Positions 7,911 through 12,209 of a stretch of DNA of 12,209 nucleotides are shown here, piece by piece. The stretch's first letter is position 1. Every line of letters starts with the position of its first letter. The notes beneath the pieces are model-generated. The model was not told the DNA's origin, did no database searches, and was given only the letters and a program-made list of their open reading frames with translations. The stretch comes from Candidatus Cloacimonas sp. 4484_275 (lineage in GTDB: Bacteria; Cloacimonadota; Cloacimonadia; Cloacimonadales; TCS61): NCBI GenBank assembly GCA_002085205.1, contig NATF01000003.1, forward strand, positions 1-12,209, written 5' to 3'. The translations under genes and the position numbers were made by a program.

Positions 7911-8661
7911 AATTCTGTTCTCGCTCTTTGGTTTGATTTACAAAATTCACAAAAATATCATCCAAATCTTGCAAATTGGTTTGCATGCGAAAATCTTCCC
8001 AAGTTCCTTCGGCAAGAAGTTTTCCCTCGTGAATCATTATGATTCTATCGGCAATTTTTTCGGCTTCCCGCATTATGTGTGTGGAAAAAAGAACGCATTT
8101 CCCGTCATCTTTGCATTTATGAATAAAAGAAACGATGTTTCGCGCCGTTAAAATATCGAGTCCCGCGGTCGGTTCGTCAAAAATCATCACGGGAGGATCG
8201 TGAATGATGGAACGCACGATAGAAACTTTTTGTTTCATTCCCGTAGAGAGCAAATCTATTTTTTTATCGAGAAAATCATTCATATCCAAAAAATCCGCCA
8301 TTTCTTGAATTCTTTTTTTAATGGTTTCATCATCAACATCATAAAGTTTGCCGAAGAAAGTTATCAATTCTCTGGTTGTAAGTCGATTGTAAAGTCCGGT
8401 ATCTCCGGAAAGAAAACCCAGATTTGCCCTTACTTTTTGCGGTTCGCCGATAATGTCATAACCTTCCACCGTGGCGGTACCGTTGGAAGGTTTGAGCACT
8501 GTGGAAAGCATTCTCATTGTTGTCGTTTTCCCGGCTCCGTTAACTCCCAAAAGCACAACGATTTCGCCTTTATCGGCGGTAAAAGACAAATCGTTAACGG
8601 CTAATAACGGTTCACCGTTTTTTTGTTCAAAGCTTTTCGTAAGATGTTTTACTTCAATCAA
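7879..8661 (-). CDS. ABC exporter ATP-binding protein (NatA-like)
   Basis: The ATPase that drives the exporter encoded immediately downstream. In 260 residues it carries Walker A G-V-N-G-A-G-K-T-T (39-47), the signature L-S-T-G-M-K-Q-K (138-145), Walker B V-M-I-F-D-E-P-T-A-G-L-D (158-169) and the H-loop S-T-H (His195). The Q-loop position reads F-L-S-G-D-T-G-L-Y without the glutamine, as is common in NatA-type subunits. The start is TTG at 8661: a GGAG (8670-8667) lies five bases upstream and the next residues I-E-V-K-H-L-T-K are the expected N-terminus. It follows an 80-bp gap after the M42 peptidase gene and overlaps the permease by 32 bp. The substrate cannot be inferred. Sodium, as in B. 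subtilis NatAB, is one possibility among several. Confidence 0.93.
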   Translation of the reverse strand: MIEVKHLTKSFEQKNGEPLLAVNDLSFTADKGEIVVLLGVNGAGKTTTMRMLSTVLKPSNGTATVEGYDIIGEPQKVRANLGFLSGDTGLYNRLTTRELITFFGKLYDVDDETIKKRIQEMADFLDMNDFLDKKIDLLSTGMKQKVSIVRSIIHDPPVMIFDEPTAGLDILTARNIVSFIHKCKDDGKCVLFSTHIMREAEKIADRIIMIHEGKLLAEGTWEDFRMQTNLQDLDDIFVNFVNQTKEREQNYEFQENPDDL

Positions 8662-8689
8662 TTATACTCCGATGACCTTCTTTTTATTC

Positions 8690-8723
8690 GGAAGGAACGA
8701 AACACAATCGTTCCGTTCCTTCC
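8690..8723 (-). other. Strong stem-loop between M42 peptidase and natA-like genes
   Basis: A perfect 10-bp inverted repeat (8690-8699 against 8714-8723) with a 14-base loop. A competing 7-bp hairpin (8694-8700 against 8708-8714) uses part of the same arms, so two mutually exclusive structures are possible. On the transcribed minus strand no run of U follows the stem (the next bases are GAATAAAAAG). It therefore does not look like a standard intrinsic terminator. An mRNA-stabilising or processing element at the 3' end of the peptidase message fits better, but this is inference. Confidence 0.6.
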
Positions 8724-8741
8724 CGCTTCTTTATGAATACA

Positions 8742-9806
8742 TTATACCTTCGGAATGAAATCGGTCTGATCGTCAATCATTCGCACAAATTCGGCAAGTA
8801 ATTTAACGGCGCTTTCCAAATCTTTGAATGAAATAATTTCGTTGGGCGTGTGCATATAACGATTCGGAATGCTAATCAAACCGGCGGCAACTCCGGCTCT
8901 GGTCACCTGAATCACATTGGCATCCGTTCCGGTTCCGCGCGGCGCCGCTTCAATCTGGTAATCGACTTTCGCTTTTTTTCCGGCTTCTTTGAGAAGTTCA
9001 AAAACCTTGGGATTGATGTTCGGTCCCACGGAAAGGACACAACCTTTTCCCAATTTTATATCTCCCAAAAGCCCTTTGTTCATTCCCGGATAATCCGTTG
9101 CGTGAGTAACATCAATGGCAATTCCAACATCGGGATCGATGCCGAAAGCGCTTGTTTTGGCGCCTCGCAAACCTATCTCTTCCTGAACGGAAGCAACAGC
9201 ATAAACATTAACCGCAATTTTTTCGTCTTTCAATTCGCGTAAAAGCGCTCCCGCCACAAAAACACCGGCTTTATTATCGGTTGCTTTGGTCGTAACAATT
9301 TCCCGCGAAAGCATTTCCATTCCCGGTGAAAAGGTAATCGGATCTCCGACGGAAACTTTCTTCTCGGCATCTTTTTTATCTTTTGCTCCGAAATCGATCC
9401 ACAAATCTTCCACTTTGGAAGCTCTGTTCCGTTCTTCCGGTTTCAAAAGATGAATCGGTTTTCTGCCGATTACACCGCGATACATTTTTTTGCCGTGGTA
9501 AATATTAACTCGTAAACCGGGTAACAAGCTATAATCAATACCGCCGATTGCCGAGAATCGAATGAAACCGTCTTCATCAATATAATTAACCATTAAACCG
9601 ATTTCGTCGGCATGACCGGAAACCATAAATTTCAGTTTGCCACTTCCCTTTTTCAACGCAATAACATTTCCGTGAACATCTGTTTTCACTTCATCCGCAT
9701 AATCTTTTACAAAATTCCTATAAACCTCTTGAGCCGGTTGTTCAAAACCGGAAGGACTGGGAGATTCTACCAGTTTTTTGAAGAAATTTTTTAATTCTTT
9801 TTCCAT
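8742..9806 (-). CDS. M42-family metallo-aminopeptidase
   Basis: A cytosolic, self-compartmentalising (TET-type) aminopeptidase with two metal ions, which trims peptides from the N-terminus. The 354-residue length is standard. All expected metal and catalytic residues are visible: His65 in S-G-H-A-D-E-I-G with Asp67, Asp177 in A-T-D-N-K-A-G, the Glu209-Glu210 pair in V-Q-E-E-I-G, Asp232 in A-I-D-V-T-H, and His319 in M-H-T-P-N-E. The ATG is supported by AGGAGAG (9819-9813) eight bases upstream. A 125-bp gap separates it from the cupin gene, so it may have its own promoter. The substrate preference (glutamyl/aspartyl, leucyl or lysyl) within M42 cannot be called from the sequence. Confidence 0.96.
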   Translation of the reverse strand: MEKELKNFFKKLVESPSPSGFEQPAQEVYRNFVKDYADEVKTDVHGNVIALKKGSGKLKFMVSGHADEIGLMVNYIDEDGFIRFSAIGGIDYSLLPGLRVNIYHGKKMYRGVIGRKPIHLLKPEERNRASKVEDLWIDFGAKDKKDAEKKVSVGDPITFSPGMEMLSREIVTTKATDNKAGVFVAGALLRELKDEKIAVNVYAVASVQEEIGLRGAKTSAFGIDPDVGIAIDVTHATDYPGMNKGLLGDIKLGKGCVLSVGPNINPKVFELLKEAGKKAKVDYQIEAAPRGTGTDANVIQVTRAGVAAGLISIPNRYMHTPNEIISFKDLESAVKLLAEFVRMIDDQTDFIPKV

Positions 9807-9826
9807 AATTTACTCTCCTGTATAAA

Positions 9827-9832
9827 ATTATA
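9827..9832 (-). promoter_or_regulatory. Possible -10 box for the M42 peptidase gene
   Basis: A perfect TATAAT on the minus strand lies 20 bases before the ATG. A start site seven bases downstream would leave a leader of about 14 nt that just includes the AGGAGAG. No good -35 hexamer stands 16-18 bp upstream, and the surroundings are AT-rich, so a chance match is possible. Confidence 0.25.
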
Positions 9833-9895
9833 AAATTTAGTTTTATTCATATATCCTTTTGCCGCAAGAATGGTTATTTGTTTTCCCCGGCTTGG

Positions 9896-9918
9896 ACAAA
9901 ACAAGAATACAAAACAAG
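9896..9918. repeat. 10-bp direct repeat in the cupin-M42 gap
   Basis: ACAAAACAAG occurs at 9896-9905 and again at 9909-9918, a period of 13 bp, just downstream of the cupin stop. On the minus-strand transcript it reads CTTGTTTTGT twice. I see no inverted repeat or U-tract that would make this a terminator. It may be a chance repeat or a small binding site. Confidence 0.4.
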
Positions 9919-9931
9919 TTTAGCGTTATTT

Positions 9932-10333
9932 TTAGCAATTGTTGGCAATTCCGGAAGCAAACGGATTAACGGTTTTCTTTTCTTTTTGGCGCGGTTTATC
10001 CAAAGGAATGATGCAAAGAAAACGCATAAGAGAATTTCCGGCATTTTTGAATTGATGTTTTTTGTTCGGATCAACAAAAATCACATCACCTTTCCCAAAA
10101 GGCTTTTCTCCGTTTTCCGTAACCAAAATTCCTTCGCCTTCCAGACAAAAAACTTCGTGCTCCCAACTGTGCCAATGATACGGAGTATTTCCGCCCGGTT
10201 CCACTTCGAACATCCTCATGGCAAAGGTCGGAGCATCGTCTTTTTCGGAAATTAACCAACGAATTTTCGTCTTTTTGGCACCCTCAACATTTACATCTTC
10301 GAGTTCTACATCTTTGAAATTTACCAATTTCAT
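9932..10333 (-). CDS. Small cupin-domain protein
   Basis: A single-domain cupin (133 residues) likely to bind a metal ion in the cytosol; its reaction is unknown. Cupin motif 1 runs from Gly47-Gly48 through His53, His55 and Glu60 (P-Y-H-W-H-S-W-E-H-E) to Gly66. Motif 2 is G-D-V-I-F-V-D-P-N-K-K-H-Q-F-K-N with His93 and Asn97. Three His and one Glu complete a typical site. The C-terminal tail after residue 110 is basic, then ends N-N-C, and belongs to no motif I know. AGAGGA precedes the ATG, and the gene starts 30 bp after the NifU-like gene, so the two probably share a transcript. Members of this group range from sugar isomerases to small-molecule sensors, so no substrate is claimed. Confidence 0.88.
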   Translation of the reverse strand: MKLVNFKDVELEDVNVEGAKKTKIRWLISEKDDAPTFAMRMFEVEPGGNTPYHWHSWEHEVFCLEGEGILVTENGEKPFGKGDVIFVDPNKKHQFKNAGNSLMRFLCIIPLDKPRQKEKKTVNPFASGIANNC

Positions 10334-10363
10334 TTTTTCCTCTTTGTAATTAATCGTGTTTTT

Positions 10364-10591
10364 TTAAACGGCAATTACTTCTTTCACTTCGGGAACTTCA
10401 TCTTTGAGAACACGTTCGATTCCGGCTTTTAAAGTGAGAGTGGACATCGGACAGCCGCCGCAGGCACCGACCAATCTAACTTCCACCACGCCGTCTTCGC
10501 GCACATTTACAAGTTCACAATCGCCGCCATCCGCTTGTAAAGCAGGACGAACCTTATCGAGAACTTCCTGAACTCTTTCTCTGGATAACAT
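10364..10591 (-). CDS. NifU C-terminal-domain Fe-S scaffold protein
   Basis: A 75-residue stand-alone Nfu-type domain, which carries or delivers iron-sulfur clusters to apoproteins, often as a dimer bridging a 4Fe-4S cluster. The cluster ligands are Cys44 and Cys47 in G-A-C-G-G-C-P-M-S-T. The N-terminal half shows the family's R-P-A-L-Q-A-D-G-G-D-C. I chose ATG at 10591 (M-L-S-R-E-R-V) because GGAGG lies exactly five bases before it. A longer version starting at the TTG at 10603 would place that GGAGG inside the coding sequence and has no ribosome binding site of its own. It is the first gene of a minus-strand transcript facing away from the plus-strand gene. No other Fe-S assembly gene is in the window. 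Confidence 0.94.
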   Translation of the reverse strand: MLSRERVQEVLDKVRPALQADGGDCELVNVREDGVVEVRLVGACGGCPMSTLTLKAGIERVLKDEVPEVKEVIAV

Positions 10592-10621
10592 TTCTTCCTC
10601 CAATATTTTTTATGCACAAAA

Positions 10622-10627
10622 ATTATA
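10622..10627 (-). promoter_or_regulatory. -10 box of the NifU-like gene promoter
   Basis: TATAAT on the minus strand, 31 bp before the chosen ATG, in the context GGCGTATAATTTTTG. A start near 10615 would give a 24-nt leader holding the GGAGG. The -35 position 17 bp upstream reads TTTTTC (10650-10645), a weak match to TTGACA. The placement upstream of the first minus-strand gene makes it plausible. Confidence 0.4.
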
Positions 10628-10735
10628 CGCCAAAAATTCGTAAAGAAAAATAAAATATGGAAATATTATCAAAATTATTCCCAATTTCCCCAAAGTCAGC
10701 AGAAAAGCGTTCCCGCAAAATTTGCCGAAAAATCC

Positions 10736-10763
10736 TTGACTTATAAAACCTTATAAAAAGGTT
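10736..10763 (+). promoter_or_regulatory. Palindromic control region upstream of the cPGS-like gene
   Basis: Within 60 bp of the plus-strand start codon lie a TTGACT (10736-10741), two direct TTATAAAA copies exactly 10 bp apart (10741-10748, 10751-10758) and an inverted repeat AACCTT-ATAAA-AAGGTT (10747-10763). A TATAAA at 10752-10757 sits in the centre of the inverted repeat and could be a -10 box, with a start about 35 nt before the ATG. The TTGACT is only 10 bp from it, too close to serve as its -35. A dimeric regulator bound to the inverted repeat would cover the -10. Operator function is inference from layout. Confidence 0.4.
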
Positions 10764-10798
10764 GGCAAAAAATTCAAACAAAATGAAAGGAGAATTTG

Positions 10799-12112
10799 AT
10801 GAGAAAAAAAGTCATTATTATGGGTGCCGCAGGAAGAGATTTTCACAATTTTAATCTCAACTACAGAGATAATGAAAATTTTGAAGTTGTTGCTTTTACC
10901 GCCACTCAGATTCCCGATATCGACGGTAGAAAATATCCGGCGGAATTAGCCGGAAAACTTTATCCGGAAGGAATCCCTATTTATGCGGAAGAAGAAATTG
11001 TCGATCTGATTAAAAAATACGATGTCGATCAGGTTGTTTTTGCATATAGTGATGTTCCTCACGAAAGAGTGATGCACAATGCTTCTTTGGTAAATGCCGC
11101 CGGTGCCGATTTTATCTTGATGGGAGTTAAAAACAGCAAAATCAAAACCACCAAACCGCTTGTTACGATTTGCGCTACCAGAACCGGCTGTGGAAAAAGC
11201 CAAACGACCAGAACGGTTGTTCAAACACTCAAAAACAAGGGATTGCGTGTGGTTTCCATTCGTCATCCGATGCCTTACGGCGATCTCGTTGCTCAGAAAG
11301 TTCAAAGATTTGCTTCTCTGGAAGATTTGGAAAAACACAAATGCACAATCGAAGAAATGGAAGAATACGAACCTCACATCAAAATGAATAGCGTCATTTA
11401 CGCCGGCGTTGATTACGAGGCAATCGTGCGGGAAGCGGAAAAAGAAGCCGATGTCATCGTTTGGGACGGCGGAAACAACGACACTCCGTTCTATTCTTCC
11501 GACAAACAACTCGATATCGTTGTCGTTGATCCTCACAGACCGGGAGACGAAGTTTCCTATTATCCGGGAGAAACAAATCTCCATTTGGCGGATGTAATCG
11601 TGATTAACAAAATCGATTCCGCCGATTTTGAAAATATTCAAGAAGTCCGCGATAACATCAGAGCCATAAATCCGAGAGCTATCGTAATTGACGGCGCTTC
11701 TCCGCTCACCGTTGACAAACCCGAATTGATTGAAGGCGCTCTGGCTCTGGTTGTGGAGGATGGTCCCACACTTACTCACGGAGAAATGACTTATGGTGCC
11801 GGAGTGGTTGCCGCAGAAAAATACGGTGCAGCCGACCTTGTCGATCCGCGCGAATTTGCCGTCGGCTCAATTGCCGCAACATTTGAAAAATATCCCGATA
11901 TCGGAATTCTTTTACCGGCAATGGGTTACGGTGAACAGCAAATAAAAGATTTGGAAGAAACCATCAACAAAGCAGAATGTGATGTTGTGGTTATTGCCAC
12001 TCCGATTGATTTGAGAAGGATAATCAAGATTAATAAACCTGCCGTTCAGGTTAAATATGATCTTCAGGAAATAGGACATCCCACTATTGCTGATGTCTTG
12101 AAAGAATTCTAA
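10799..12112 (+). CDS. Cyclic 2,3-diphosphoglycerate synthetase-like P-loop NTPase
   Basis: Resembles the archaeal enzyme that closes 2,3-diphosphoglycerate to the cyclic form with ATP (a thermoprotectant in some methanogens). Bacterial relatives are usually annotated as predicted GTPases and their role is not established. Residues 1-115 form a Rossmann-like N-domain (K-K-V-I-I-M-G-A-A-G-R-D-F-H-N-F-N). The P-loop is A-T-R-T-G-C-G-K-S-Q-T-T (126-137), a Walker-B-like strand is V-I-V-W-D-G-G-N-N-D-T-P (219-230), and N-K-I-D at 270-273 resembles the GTPase G4 motif. The 437 residues are near the length I recall for the archaeal enzyme. I chose ATG 10799, six bases after AAAGGAG, over the TTG at 10796, which is too close to it. 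It is a single-gene unit with its own terminator, divergent from the NifU-like gene. The family is confident; the reaction in this organism is inferred by homology only. Confidence 0.88.
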   Translation: MRKKVIIMGAAGRDFHNFNLNYRDNENFEVVAFTATQIPDIDGRKYPAELAGKLYPEGIPIYAEEEIVDLIKKYDVDQVVFAYSDVPHERVMHNASLVNAAGADFILMGVKNSKIKTTKPLVTICATRTGCGKSQTTRTVVQTLKNKGLRVVSIRHPMPYGDLVAQKVQRFASLEDLEKHKCTIEEMEEYEPHIKMNSVIYAGVDYEAIVREAEKEADVIVWDGGNNDTPFYSSDKQLDIVVVDPHRPGDEVSYYPGETNLHLADVIVINKIDSADFENIQEVRDNIRAINPRAIVIDGASPLTVDKPELIEGALALVVEDGPTLTHGEMTYGAGVVAAEKYGAADLVDPREFAVGSIAATFEKYPDIGILLPAMGYGEQQIKDLEETINKAECDVVVIATPIDLRRIIKINKPAVQVKYDLQEIGHPTIADVLKEF

Positions 12113-12131
12113 AAAAAACACTAATCTCAAG

Positions 12132-12163
12132 CAGGCTCATCGGAAACGACGAGCCTGTTTTTT
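12132..12163 (+). terminator. Intrinsic terminator of the cPGS-like gene
   Basis: Stem arms CAGGCTC (12132-12138) and GAGCCTG (12151-12157) pair perfectly. An A/C mismatch is followed by three more pairs closing a GAAA tetraloop (12143-12146). Six T follow directly (12158-12163). It begins 20 bp after the stop codon on the same strand. The remaining 46 bases to the window end show nothing I can call. Confidence 0.93.
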
Positions 12164-12209
12164 ATTATCTTCTTTATTCAACCCGAAATACGAAAAATAA
12201 CAAATTAGC

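Larger units (their letters stand above)
10604..10798. other. Divergent intergenic region
   Basis: A 195-bp AT-rich spacer separates the divergently transcribed NifU-like and cPGS-like genes and must hold both promoters. Apart from the -10 box at 10622 and the palindromic block at 10736-10763, I see no RNA gene, riboswitch fold or small coding frame with a ribosome binding site in it. Confidence 0.7.

Noticed and set aside
8200..8604. Open plus-strand frame of 134 codons across the natA-like gene
   Set aside because: Antisense to an ATPase with every motif in place; its composition is that of a complementary-strand artefact.
8690..8723. Intrinsic terminator of the M42 gene
   Set aside because: No U-tract follows the stem on the transcribed strand, and on the opposite strand there is no gene to terminate.
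10364..10603. Longer NifU-like protein beginning at TTG 10603
   Set aside because: The GGAGG that serves the ATG at 10591 would fall inside the coding region, and the TTG has no ribosome binding site.
10946..11779. Long open frame of 277 codons on the minus strand, opposite the cPGS-like gene
   Set aside because: It lies wholly inside a well-conserved plus-strand gene, has no ribosome binding site that I can see, and its translation resembles no family. It is a shadow caused by the codon use of the real gene.

Overview
This window is about 12.2 kb of AT-rich bacterial chromosome. Ten of its genes lie on the minus strand (positions about 10.6 kb down to 0) and one on the plus strand (10.8-12.1 kb). 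Start codons include TTG, Shine-Dalgarno sequences are GGAG-like, and many genes overlap or nearly touch. The gene mix (FolE2-type GTP cyclohydrolase, M42 aminopeptidase, NatA/NatB-type exporter with a fused CPBP protease domain, and a cyclic-2,3-diphosphoglycerate-synthetase-like GTPase) suggests an anaerobic, uncultured-type lineage. Cloacimonadota or another FCB-group relative is my guess only, since no rRNA or other phylogenetic marker was available to test it. I see no tRNA, rRNA, insertion sequence, prophage or CRISPR array.

Layout. The right-hand end carries a plus-strand gene for a cyclic-2,3-diphosphoglycerate-synthetase-like P-loop protein (10799-12112), closed by a clear intrinsic terminator (12132-12163). 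Across a 0.2-kb divergent intergenic region, the minus strand starts with a NifU C-terminal-domain iron-sulfur scaffold (10364-10591), a small cupin (9932-10333) and an M42 metallo-aminopeptidase (8742-9806). After an 80-bp gap holding a strong stem-loop without a U-tract comes a tight run: ABC exporter ATPase (natA-like), permease/CPBP fusion (natB-like), glmS, recO, an S41 (tail-specific-type) exported protease, apbE and folE2. A further gene appears to start at position 19 and run off the left edge. Most junctions in this run overlap by 1-32 bp, so it is probably cotranscribed.

How the genes work together. glmS feeds the cell-wall and LPS amino-sugar pathway, recO serves recombinational repair, folE2 starts folate-type pterin synthesis, and the ABC pair is an exporter. 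The common thread is housekeeping cotranscription rather than one pathway.

The most striking feature is the S41-apbE stretch (about 0.87-2.3 kb). It shows several independent lesions within 1.4 kb: loss of the S41 C-terminus fused onto an apbE lacking its N-terminus, a second out-of-frame gap in apbE, and a perfect 66-bp tandem duplication inside apbE. The S41 protein also has an unusually short middle. All flanking genes look intact with every catalytic residue in place. This is either a decaying locus caught in the act or a local assembly artefact, and reads would decide which. I did not find a convincing new multi-gene defence or mobile system. The least understood intact gene is the cyclic-diphosphoglycerate-synthetase-like protein, together with its palindromic upstream region.
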